From NCBI GenBank assembly GCA_029564595.1, contig JAKQPS010000061.1:1-7968 (forward strand): 7,968 nt of DNA, in the 5' to 3' direction. The stretch is from a bacterium. Its GTDB lineage: Bacteria > UBP15 > UBA6099. The notes below the pieces were generated by a model. That model saw nothing but the letters and a program-made list of their open reading frames with translations, was not told the DNA's origin and did not search any database. Of the stretch, positions 1 to 6,943 are shown piece by piece (positions within the stretch are counted from its first letter, which is position 1; each line of letters opens with the position of its first letter). The position numbers and the translations under genes were made by a program.

Positions 1-461
1 GCGCGGCTCGGATACTCGCCCCGCCGCAACTTCTGGCGGATGCCGCGCCACACATTTTCCGTGAGGTTTTCCACATAATATTGCGACTGGCCGAACGCGA
101 TATTGAGCATGAACTTGCCTTGCGGCGTGTTCTCAAACCAGAAAGTCGGGAATTTCAGCGCTTTCAGGTGGCCTGTGGAAAGCAGATGCACGATCCGCCC
201 GCCGTCCACTGCATTCCGCGCCAAGCGGTCGGGATGCCATGAAATGACGCCCTCCGCGTGGCCACGCTCGATCTCCTTGACCATTTTATCGAAGACGGGC
301 CGACCCGGAGCCTTCGCGGACATCGACTCGACGAATTCGCGGACGATTTGAATGCCGTCTTTCTTCGCCAATTCGCGCAGTTCGTCCAGTTGGCTTTCAA
401 TCGAAAGCATCTGGCGGTCGTCCTCGTCGGTGGACTTGCGGGCATAGAGGAAAAAGTTCAT
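1..461 (-). CDS. Large serine recombinase, N-terminal part (cut by window edge)
   Basis: This gene encodes a site-specific DNA recombinase that would cut and rejoin DNA through a covalent serine-DNA link. Only the first 153 residues are in the window. The N-terminus reads MNFFLYARKST, with the Y-x-R-x-S signature and S10 as expected nucleophile (R8 beside it). It is followed by SIESQ at 20-24, the DRLAR motif at 78-82, and the long-helix region AFGQSQYYVENLTENVWRG at 122-140 that leads into the Recombinase domain of large serine recombinases. The start ATG (461-459) overlaps the stop of the upstream AbrB-type gene as ATGA, so the two are probably translationally coupled. Such enzymes serve phages, integrative elements and transposons. 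No att site or other element gene is visible here, and the C-terminal DNA-binding half is out of view, so intactness cannot be judged. Family assignment is secure; the element it serves is unknown. Confidence 0.93.
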   Translation of the reverse strand, partial: MNFFLYARKSTDEDDRQMLSIESQLDELRELAKKDGIQIVREFVESMSAKAPGRPVFDKMVKEIERGHAEGVISWHPDRLARNAVDGGRIVHLLSTGHLKALKFPTFWFENTPQGKFMLNIAFGQSQYYVENLTENVWRGIRQKLRRGEYPSR

Positions 462-682
462 GGCATGCCCCCTTTCTTGGTCTTGGCTTCGAGTTTGCGG
501 AGTTCGCCAATCACACGCTGGAAGGAATTGGCCTGCGGCACGGTGATGGGCTTCAAAAGCAGGTTTTCGCCATCCGAGACGATCACCATTTTGGAGCCCG
601 TCGAAAGCCCGAGAAGATCGCGGAAGCGTTGGGGAATGGTGAATTGGCCCTTGGAAGTCAGCGCGGCAATGTCAGCGTGCAT
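458..682 (-). CDS. AbrB/MazE/SpoVT-type DNA-binding protein
   Basis: This is a 74-residue protein with a swapped-hairpin AbrB domain over about residues 6-46: LTSKGQFTIPQRFRDLLGL, then G-S-K-M-V-I-V and the LLLKPI strand. These are the hallmarks of SpoVT/AbrB and MazE-type DNA-binding dimers. The C-terminal tail is short and basic (about 50-74, with LRKLEAKTKKGG). The start ATG at 682-680 has the Shine-Dalgarno AAGGAG (693-688) 5 nt upstream. Its stop overlaps the recombinase start by ATGA, so the pair forms one operon with this gene first. By family it could be an antitoxin or a transcription regulator. Because the partner is a recombinase and not a toxin nuclease, a regulator of recombinase expression is the likelier role (inference). 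It probably binds its own promoter, where an imperfect palindrome is seen at 745-770. Confidence 0.9.
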   Translation of the reverse strand: MHADIAALTSKGQFTIPQRFRDLLGLSTGSKMVIVSDGENLLLKPITVPQANSFQRVIGELRKLEAKTKKGGMP

Positions 683-744
683 GATGTCTCCTTATGCGAA
701 AAGGAATCCTTACGCGATTACCTTACACCTGGGGGGAGGGGTGG

Positions 745-770
745 TCAAATGTTTGTTCGGACAAATTTGA
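745..770 (-). promoter_or_regulatory. Imperfect palindrome upstream of the AbrB-recombinase pair
   Basis: TCAAAT (745-750) and ATTTGA (765-770) are exact inverted copies. Inside them lies the near-palindrome TTTGTTCGGACAAA (752-765), with 5-bp perfect arms and a slightly shifted centre. The site lies 63-88 bp upstream of the AbrB-gene start, within an AT-rich patch in GC-rich surroundings, as expected of an operator or promoter. No convincing -35/-10 pair was identified. Binding by the AbrB protein itself is inference. Confidence 0.35.
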
Positions 771-1046
771 TTTAGGTGCGGGGGTCGGAGCGGCGGACAG
801 CGGGCCGCCCCGCGCGCCGTGTGAGGAACGAACGCCAAGCGCGGGAGTGGACCGCTTCCGCCGCCGGGGATTTTGGGCGAGGTCTGGCCGAACGGTCTGG
901 GCGAGCCCTTCTTACGCGCGTGTCCGAACGGCTCGGAAGCAGAGCCGCCCGAGGGGCGGGAGAGTGCTCGGCGCGGCGGCTTCGCCCCACGCGCCGACGG
1001 GACCGATCCGACCGCCGCCGCCGTTCCCTGCCGTACCTCCAAGCCC
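771..1046. other. GC-rich gene-free stretch with strong hairpins
   Basis: No credible gene is seen on either strand: the open frames are Arg/Pro/Ser-rich and open in several frames at once because stops are rare at this GC. Clear inverted repeats are CGGCTC/GAGCCG (929-934/942-947), CCGCCC-GAG-GGGCGG (945-959, overlapping and mutually exclusive with the first) and GGCGCG/CGCGCC (970-975/990-995) enclosing GGC-TTC-GCC. A direct repeat GGTCTGG occurs at 881-887 and 894-900. Function is unknown. Confidence 0.5.
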
Positions 1047-1322
1047 GTGCCCATCAACGGCGAATCGAATTCCGCCCGTTTCGCGCCGCCCGCCTGTGGC
1101 CTTGCCCGTTCCGCCCCGCCGCCCGCCTCGCAAGCCCCGTCTGTCCGTGCGGGAGTGCCCCCGTTGAGGTTTCTTGGAAAAGCCGTGCCGCGCGTCGTGG
1201 TGGAATTCGCTGAACCGTGGCGATCCGTCGCGGAATTCGCCCCGAAAAAGGAATGGAGCCGGATAACGGAAGCTGTCCGAACTCACTTTGACCCCGAGTA
1301 TGCCAAGCGTGCGCAGAAGTAA
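1047..1322 (+). CDS. Possible short gene or 3' coding remnant, unknown
   Basis: The last 50 or so codons of this frame look protein-coding, unlike the Pro/Arg-rich frames around them. They read KAVPRVVVEFAEPW, then PKKEWSRITEAVRTHFDPEY, ending AKRAQK and TAA, with purine-rich first positions and hydrophobic codons of normal spacing. No start has a convincing Shine-Dalgarno. In-frame GTG at 1047, GTG at 1155 and TTG at 1164 are options, and the stretch before about 1164 is Ala/Pro-rich and doubtful. It may be the 3' end of a decayed gene, a small real gene, or chance. No family is recognised, and it lies alone in a gene-free zone. Confidence 0.2.
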   Translation: MPINGESNSARFAPPACGLARSAPPPASQAPSVRAGVPPLRFLGKAVPRVVVEFAEPWRSVAEFAPKKEWSRITEAVRTHFDPEYAKRAQK

Positions 1323-1335
1323 AAGCCTATAATCT

Positions 1336-1530
1336 TTCCCCCCTTGCCGCGGCCTTCACCCTTTGCGCCCGCCTTCCTCAAGCCCCCCTTGCGCGGCCTT
1401 GCCTTCCCCCCTTGGCCACGCTTCCCCCCATAGCCCGGCCTTCCTTTCCCCCTTCTGCCGCGACCTCCTCAAGCCCCCATTAGGCCGCTCCGCTTTTCCC
1501 CCCTTGCGCGGCTTCCCCCCTTACGCGCGG
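1336..1530. repeat. Imperfect C-tract repeats (about 8 units)
   Basis: Eight runs of five or six C begin at 1338, 1383, 1406, 1424, 1448, 1474, 1498 and 1515, mostly 17-26 bp apart (the first gap is 45 and contains a degenerate CCC). Most have a CTT or TT flank and are followed by a GCGCGGC-like block, giving a unit near TTCCCCCCTTGCGCGGC. CCTCAAGCCCCC occurs twice (from 1377 and from 1467). The minus strand is therefore a series of G5-G6 tracts that would appear in any read-through RNA downstream of the 1873-2619 gene. The pattern is directly visible; its role is unknown. Confidence 0.6.
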
Positions 1531-1841
1531 CGCTGCCGCGCCGCTACGCTGGCCCCTCGCTCCGCTTCGCGTCGCTCGGGATAGCCGCCCCCGCTTCGGC
1601 CACGGCCCCGCCGCTGACGCGGCTGGGCGCGGCCTGCGCAGGGGGCGGCTGTCCTCGCCGCTGTTCGCGGCTGCGGGTGGAACTCGCTTCCCGACACGCT
1701 TCGCGGTCGGGACGCGCTCGCCTCTGCCTCGGCCAAGGGCCTCGGCACCCACGCGGGCCTGTGCCCTGCGGGCAAAGCGGCCCGCGTGAAGATCGGCGGG
1801 GTTCTTCGCGGCGTTCTGCCGCGCTCTTCCGCCCTGCGGGC
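1525..1841. repeat. Cluster of GC-rich perfect hairpins
   Basis: This stretch holds no credible gene but many strong inverted repeats: GCGCGGC-GCT-GCCGCGC (1525-1541); CCCGAC/GTCGGG with inner CGC-TTC-GCG (1690-1711, one bulged A); CACGCGGGCC/GGCCCGCGTG (1750-1759/1779-1788) enclosing GCCC-TGC-GGGC (1763-1773); CGCGGC/GCCGCG (1807-1812/1818-1823); and a second GCCC-TGC-GGGC (1831-1841). None is followed by a U-tract on the minus strand, so none is a standard intrinsic terminator. The last ones lie 32-66 bp past the operon's final stop and could still stall polymerase or protect the mRNA 3' end. Confidence 0.6.
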
Positions 1842-1872
1842 TTCGGGTGGGGGCGCGCGCGTCTTTATGGCT

Positions 1873-2619
1873 CTATAATGCCATTTTATTCCGAATTATT
1901 CTTTCAAGAACAGCCTTGCCAAAATCGGTTATAATCATTTCCCGTGCTGATGCCGCATCTTCTATTGTCCACACCTTCTCGTTTTTCAGGACATCCATAA
2001 AATTGTAAATACGATGCAAATCCGCAACGATTGTTTCGTCTGGATTCACATATACTTCTGCGAGTTTAAGATAATCAACGCCTCCGCCCGGTGAATTGGT
2101 CGGCCAATATTGGCAAATATATCCAAGACGGCCATTGAACGGCTGGAACCAATTTTTCCCAATTATTGAGGACTGCAATTTATTTGCACTCTCTGCATCT
2201 ATCCATGTGAATTCATTTGTGAAATGACGCAATGCAAGAATCCATCTGCTTCCCGGAAGCGGGTGGAAGGGAGAAATTGTACGGCCTTCGCGTCTAGCAT
2301 GCAGACTACTTGTAAAAATATATGTCGGCGCATTAGTCGTTATGGAACTAACAAGCCAGAGTTTACTTAAACTGTAGCGAATTGTAGTTTCTGAATATTC
2401 CGATGAATATTCCAGATATTCCCCAGAAGGCAGGACGACAGGGCGCAGATCGATTGGCATTTCGTAGACACCCAAGACTATATCATCCTGCTGGAAGGCA
2501 TCGGCAAAACTGTCGGCCACCGCATAGTCGATATTTTCCACAGAGCTATTACCCGCCAATACATATCGCACCGACGATAATGAAACCAACACAAGGAAGA
2601 TGCCGAGATAAGTTTTCAT
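1873..2619 (-). CDS. Secreted 248-aa partner protein, unknown function
   Basis: Not recognised as a named family. The start at 2619-2617 is chosen because GGAGG (2630-2626) lies 6 nt upstream and because it begins a clean signal peptide: MKTY, a hydrophobic core LGIFLVLVSLSS, and likely cleavage after VLA (residues 20-22). There is no lipobox cysteine. The mature part starts with a probable beta-strand region (DIVLGVYE at 46-53, YSLSKLWLV at 82-90, GSRWILAL at 123-130). It ends with a helical region rich in charge (about 194-248, with YNFMDVLKN and DAASAREMI). An OB-fold of the TIMP/netrin-like kind is a weak possibility from the spacing of the LWLV and GSRWILAL strands. The gene begins 23 bp after the giant gene's stop, so they are one operon. 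It is much AT-richer (about one third G+C in a sampled line) than the giant gene's 5' part, suggesting joint acquisition with that gene's 3' end. It could be a partner, inhibitor or immunity protein acting outside the inner membrane (inference). Confidence 0.85.
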   Translation of the reverse strand: MKTYLGIFLVLVSLSSVRYVLAGNSSVENIDYAVADSFADAFQQDDIVLGVYEMPIDLRPVVLPSGEYLEYSSEYSETTIRYSLSKLWLVSSITTNAPTYIFTSSLHARREGRTISPFHPLPGSRWILALRHFTNEFTWIDAESANKLQSSIIGKNWFQPFNGRLGYICQYWPTNSPGGGVDYLKLAEVYVNPDETIVADLHRIYNFMDVLKNEKVWTIEDAASAREMIITDFGKAVLERIIRNKMAL

Positions 2620-2625
2620 ATGGAA

Positions 2626-2630
2626 CCTCC
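2626..2630 (-). promoter_or_regulatory. Shine-Dalgarno of the partner gene
   Basis: GGAGG lies 6 nt before the ATG at 2619, within the 23-bp gap between the two operon genes. It fixes the start there and not at the longer in-frame start at 2727, which would read through the end of the upstream gene and hide the signal peptide. Confidence 0.8.
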
Positions 2631-2642
2631 AATAATTAAAAG

Positions 2643-5600
2643 TTAAGGACAATTCGGATATGTGCATATCATAAGTGCGCGATGACTTGAACCCGCAGCC
2701 GTTTTTGCTTCGCGCTCCATATCGCAAGTGCGAATACTATCTTCGATACTGCTGCGCATGTTTTCGGCTGCTAAAGCGTTATTAAAAGCTGTCTGCGCCA
2801 ATGCCTTCGCTGCGGCCTCTGTGCCGGCAACGAAAGGTTGATTGGCAGTAGCCGCATTCATAACCAACTGAGCATCCCAAAGATCATTTACAATTGTTGA
2901 AGCTGTACCCTCATACTGACCTTCGTGAAATACTTCTTCATCGCGTATCATATTTAAATATTGAGAATTAGCTGGAGCAAACCAGGTTGCATCAGCTTGA
3001 ACATCCCGTTGAAAAGTATTCTGGTTGATATATGCCGCCCACTGTCCATTTGTCAATTGCGTTGCAGAATTTGTGATATTTCCCGACCAAGTCTGCGTAA
3101 CCCAGGTGTGCCCATCCAAGCATGAGCCAAAAGCTGAATCTGCCGTGAAGACAACAGGCGCGGTCTGGCACGAATACCCACCGATGCTAAGTGATGCACT
3201 GATTTTATAGTCAGATGTCTCGTTGCAGTGGTCGGTTTGCGTGGAATACCATCTAACATTGTCAATTTTCCATTCAGTGATGCTTGCGCTTCGTTGAGAA
3301 ATGGAAATACCCTGACCAGAGGGGTTGTCAAATTGAACTGTGTTGTCTGGCTTTGTTGCTGTGAATTGAATACTGCCAAGGCAATTTGCCGCGCTGACGG
3401 GCGTAACAACCAAATCAATGTCCACCTGCCTACCATCGCATTCCCTTAAAACAGATGGGAGAATCACAACTTTAACGACCGTTACCAGAACATTATCCTT
3501 GCACTTGGTTTGCTCGGAATAGCTCCATGAAAGGGTGTTGCTGCCCGGTGCGATGCCCTCCACATAAAGGGTGGTGCTGTTGAAGCTGGCGAAAGGCTCG
3601 ACAAATTGCGACAAGGCCGTCCCGCCGGATGCCGCCGTATAGATTTGGACCCGTGAGGAATCCCAAGTCAAAACCAGATTGCCCGGCGAGCCGGAAGGCC
3701 CGAAGGCTTCCAGGGTCAACGCCGTGCGGGAAGCGTTGGTGTGAACGGAACGGTCGGCGATGAAGCCGCCGGGAGATTCCTCGTCCAGTTCGGCCACGCC
3801 TGCGAGGGTGGCGTTCACGCCGAAGATTTGGAGGGGAATATTCGTCACGCAGTCGGACAGGCCGACGACGGAGAAAGAAGCCTGTCCGGTCCCGCAGCCG
3901 TCGCCCTTGAGGTATATGGTTTTGGGAAGCTGGGCGTTGGTAAACATCGTCGAGCCCAAGACAATGGGCACGCTGCCGGTAGGCGTCCAGTAGGCCGCCG
4001 CGCCGGAGAGCGAAAGCTGCATCAGGCCATTCCAGCCGCTGGGAAGCGTTTGTTTAAGTTGGAGGGGCTCCCCTTCGGCATCGGGATGGAGGGTTTTGTC
4101 GGCCAAAGGGCCAACCGATCCGATGTCGGCCTTTAGTACGGTGGCATTGGCGCGGTCGCTGACGGGAACGCCATCGCCGGAAATCTCCACAAAGGCATCC
4201 CGCATGCCGCCGCTGTGCGCGATGCCCTCCACATACAAAGGCGGGACATTTGACACAGGGAATTGCGTCCCGGAATCGATTTCGTTGTCTTGGTCGTCGT
4301 AGACCTGGAGATAAGAGCTGTTGTAGGCCAGCGTCAGATTGGAGACATATCCCCAAGCGTCCGGCCCGTTGATGCCCAGCGAGCGGCGCACGGCGTTGGG
4401 ATGGGCGCTCTTGTCGGCGAGCAGGAAGCCCACGGTTTCCTCGGATTCTTCCGCCACCCCTGCATCCAAATCCAGCAGAGCCGGGGCGTGGGTCAAAACG
4501 ATGTCCGCGCCGTATTCCGCCGGATTCTCATATTGCCAGGTGGTTCCACCGTCGATGACTTTGAAGGTGAAGTTGGTTTCGCCGCCGGTCAAAATGTAGA
4601 ACACGCGGTTCGTGGGCGGGTTCTGGTTGGGATTCAGCCAGACGCAAGTGACTTCGGGATCCTCCTCGACATCGAAGCTTTCCACGACATGGCCGCCCTC
4701 GACCACCCGGACCATGATAGGCGGGCAGTTGGATTTCGCCTGAATGTGGTAAGTAAGCGTGACATCGTGGCCGATGTCGCCCTCGTCGATGGTGCCGTCG
4801 ACGATCTGCCCGTTTTTCAGCCAGATGTAGGGGCGCGGGTCCACATCGTCGGCGTCGAAAGGATTGGTGAAATTGCCCACTTCGACCGCATTGGGAATTC
4901 CGTCGCCGTCGGTGTCCTCGTCGCCGTCGGGCATGGCGTCTCCGTCGCTGTCGGGGGAAAGCGGATTCAGGCCGCCCCACAGTTCCCAGCCATCGGGAAC
5001 GCCGTCGTTGTCCGAGTCGTAGTCCAGCGGATCGGTGCCGCTGGAAAGCTCGTCCGCATCATTTCCGCGCGGGGGCGCGGAGGTGTCCCAAGGGAAGGCG
5101 TCGCCGTCGGTGTCCACATTGTTTGCGTCGGTGCCAAGCGTCGCCTCGTCGGCATCGCTCACCCCGTCGAAATCGCTGTCCGTTTCGTCGATCTGCGTGC
5201 CGCCCTCGATGGGGAAAAGGCCACCGGCCATTTCGTTGGAATTGGAAAGCCCGTCCCCGTCCAAGTCCAAATAATCGCCTTGCGTGTGGGGTAGCCACGA
5301 GGTCGCGGGCATATTCTTCCAATCGCCCGCGTGGTCCGTGTCGTAGCCGATCCAAGTCCGGCGAATCACCCAATTCGTCCACGGCCGCAGGATAGGCATT
5401 TCCTCGCCGAAGCCGTCCATGGAAAGATTGTATTCGTTCGTGACGCCGTAGAGCAAGGCGTCGGCCACAAAAGACGCCGGGCTCGGAACCACGAGGCGAA
5501 TGCCGAACATCGCCGGAGGATTGGAGGAACTGTTGGGCATGCCCAAGGCCGCTTGATAATCGCCGTTGGTGCCCACCACCAGAAAATCCCCCGAGTCCAG

Positions 5601-6866
5601 TGTGACCCCGGCGGGGAAGGTGAAAACATTGGTCCAGCCCGCCGGTTTCGCGGTTTGGAGGCGGAACCCGGCCAGCGATTTCGGGCTCGGTCCGGCGTTG
5701 AACAATTCGACCCATTCCCCGGGATTCGCCGGGGAATTGTGGATCGGCAAGGCCGCATTGATCACAATTCCGAAATAGTCGCTGCCGTTCAGGGGATCGG
5801 TTTCCAGCGCGATTTCGCGCCCGTCCGAGTGCCCGTCCAAATCCGTATCGGACAAACCGAGGTCGGTGCGGTGAATGAAGATTTCCGCGCCATCGGTCAG
5901 CCCGTCGTTATCGGTATCCAATCGATTCGCCACGGCATAAAACCGGACCCGGGCATTGCTCGATATGTTTGCGTCCTCGTAAACGCCAACCCCGCCGGAA
6001 AGGGCAAGGTTGGTCGTCAGGCATTCCCACTCGCTTTCGATACCATTGAACGGCGGGGAAACGGGGGTCCAAAGGGTGTTGGTGCCGATGTTCGTCACGC
6101 CGTATTCATCAACCCATTCATTCGTTGTCACCGTTGAAGTGTGCCAGACGGTGTAAGCGTAAACCTCCGCCGTGTCCGCTCCGTTCGTCACCGTAATCCG
6201 CATGGAACCATTGGTCAGGCGCTGAACCCCGGCAATCCCAAACTCGCTTGCGCCCAGGCTGCGCAAGACCATCCCGCCGGATTTCGTCGCCTTGGCGGTT
6301 AGGGTTTCCGCATAATCCGCGATGCGGCTTTCGGTGTACAGGTAGGGCTCGACATCTTCGGCGGGGAGCAAATCAAGTTGTAAGGTCACGCGGGCCGGGT
6401 CGGCATCCTCCGGCCATTCGCGGGAAACCCGGTCGGTGGGGATAGTCGCAATCAGCTTGCCCTCGGCATTGAAAACAAGGGTTTCGCGCGTCTTGGGGTC
6501 CAGCGCCAGCGAGAGCGGATAGATCGCCACGCTGTTCTTGTCTTCCCCTAGAAGCTCGTCCAAAAACTTCTCGTCGAAGTTTTCGGCGTCGAACGGAACC
6601 ACGGGCGGGAACATCGGCTGAACCCAAGAGATCCCCTGAGGGGTGATCCGATTGAACATGCGGCGCTGGATTTCCGCGCCTTCCGCCAAGTCCTGAATGT
6701 CGAAAACCTCGTTTTCGATGAAATCGGCGTACTGCTCGGAATCGACGGCGGCGGGCTTTTCGATCCGTATCGAATCCGACGCAATGGCCGCAAGACATAG
6801 TACGGCGACAATGGCGGCGATTCCGATCCCGATGAAGGGCTTTTGGTGATTTTTCGGATTTCTCAT
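2643..6866 (-). CDS. Giant secreted TSP3/lamin-tail repeat protein (1407 aa)
   Basis: This is an exported, probably surface or extracellular protein. Residues 1-29 form a signal peptide (basic RNPKNHQK, core FIGIGIAAIVAVLCLAAIA). Residues 30-315 are unrecognised. TSP3-type Asp-rich calcium motifs (DTDNDG from D317, DTDLDG near 342) precede a lamin-tail-like domain (about 365-483, with FGIVINAAL, GEWVELFN, L-A-G-F-R-L). A second TSP3 block (about 534-674) has LDLDGDG, DSDFDG, DSDNDG, DSDGDA and DTDGDG. Three internal repeats follow, each opening with an (L/I)-A-D-(K/R) element (D818, D923, D1038) and closing with an L-Y-V-E-G-like strand (E880, K987, E1103). The C-terminal module (about 1117-1407) holds E1311-x-x-H1314-x-x-Q1317 and ends CTYPNCP. 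Its DNA is much AT-richer than the rest. The start at 6866 is preferred over 7124 because of AGGAG 8 nt upstream and the signal peptide. Calcium binding and lamin-tail assignments follow from known families; the biological role is unknown. Confidence 0.9.
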   Translation of the reverse strand: MRNPKNHQKPFIGIGIAAIVAVLCLAAIASDSIRIEKPAAVDSEQYADFIENEVFDIQDLAEGAEIQRRMFNRITPQGISWVQPMFPPVVPFDAENFDEKFLDELLGEDKNSVAIYPLSLALDPKTRETLVFNAEGKLIATIPTDRVSREWPEDADPARVTLQLDLLPAEDVEPYLYTESRIADYAETLTAKATKSGGMVLRSLGASEFGIAGVQRLTNGSMRITVTNGADTAEVYAYTVWHTSTVTTNEWVDEYGVTNIGTNTLWTPVSPPFNGIESEWECLTTNLALSGGVGVYEDANISSNARVRFYAVANRLDTDNDGLTDGAEIFIHRTDLGLSDTDLDGHSDGREIALETDPLNGSDYFGIVINAALPIHNSPANPGEWVELFNAGPSPKSLAGFRLQTAKPAGWTNVFTFPAGVTLDSGDFLVVGTNGDYQAALGMPNSSSNPPAMFGIRLVVPSPASFVADALLYGVTNEYNLSMDGFGEEMPILRPWTNWVIRRTWIGYDTDHAGDWKNMPATSWLPHTQGDYLDLDGDGLSNSNEMAGGLFPIEGGTQIDETDSDFDGVSDADEATLGTDANNVDTDGDAFPWDTSAPPRGNDADELSSGTDPLDYDSDNDGVPDGWELWGGLNPLSPDSDGDAMPDGDEDTDGDGIPNAVEVGNFTNPFDADDVDPRPYIWLKNGQIVDGTIDEGDIGHDVTLTYHIQAKSNCPPIMVRVVEGGHVVESFDVEEDPEVTCVWLNPNQNPPTNRVFYILTGGETNFTFKVIDGGTTWQYENPAEYGADIVLTHAPALLDLDAGVAEESEETVGFLLADKSAHPNAVRRSLGINGPDAWGYVSNLTLAYNSSYLQVYDDQDNEIDSGTQFPVSNVPPLYVEGIAHSGGMRDAFVEISGDGVPVSDRANATVLKADIGSVGPLADKTLHPDAEGEPLQLKQTLPSGWNGLMQLSLSGAAAYWTPTGSVPIVLGSTMFTNAQLPKTIYLKGDGCGTGQASFSVVGLSDCVTNIPLQIFGVNATLAGVAELDEESPGGFIADRSVHTNASRTALTLEAFGPSGSPGNLVLTWDSSRVQIYTAASGGTALSQFVEPFASFNSTTLYVEGIAPGSNTLSWSYSEQTKCKDNVLVTVVKVVILPSVLRECDGRQVDIDLVVTPVSAANCLGSIQFTATKPDNTVQFDNPSGQGISISQRSASITEWKIDNVRWYSTQTDHCNETSDYKISASLSIGGYSCQTAPVVFTADSAFGSCLDGHTWVTQTWSGNITNSATQLTNGQWAAYINQNTFQRDVQADATWFAPANSQYLNMIRDEEVFHEGQYEGTASTIVNDLWDAQLVMNAATANQPFVAGTEAAAKALAQTAFNNALAAENMRSSIEDSIRTCDMEREAKTAAGSSHRALMICTYPNCP

Positions 6867-6874
6867 TGGGCATG

Positions 6875-6879
6875 CTCCT
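6875..6879 (-). promoter_or_regulatory. Shine-Dalgarno fixing the giant gene start
   Basis: AGGAG lies 8 nt before the ATG at 6866-6864. An in-between ATG (6873-6871) is in another frame. The site supports the start at 6866, which directly yields a signal peptide. Confidence 0.75.
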
Positions 6880-6943
6880 GGGGTGGTGGCATGAACCCGG
6901 TGCCGCGCAAATTGGAAAGAGGACGCGACACCAAGCCCATGCC

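Noticed and set aside
164-445. 93-residue minus-strand open frame
   Set aside because: It is out of frame with the recombinase, whose motifs (YARKS, DRLAR) lie in the overlapping frame starting at 461.
694-1167. Several Arg/Pro-rich open frames on both strands
   Set aside because: Multiple frames stay open only because stops are rare in GC-rich DNA. There are no domains or Shine-Dalgarno sites, and the DNA is explained by hairpins.
2620-2727. Longer start for the partner gene
   Set aside because: It would overlap the end of the giant gene and place 36 residues before a clear signal peptide; GGAGG is positioned for the start at 2619.
4263-5294. 343-residue plus-strand open frame
   Set aside because: It is antisense to the TSP3-coding part of the giant gene. 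The repeated GTC/GAC codons keep this frame open; composition is Val/Gly/Arg-biased with no domain.
5331-6137. 268-residue plus-strand open frame
   Set aside because: It is antisense to the lamin-tail part of the giant gene, rich in Arg, His and Gly, with no start signal: a codon-bias shadow.
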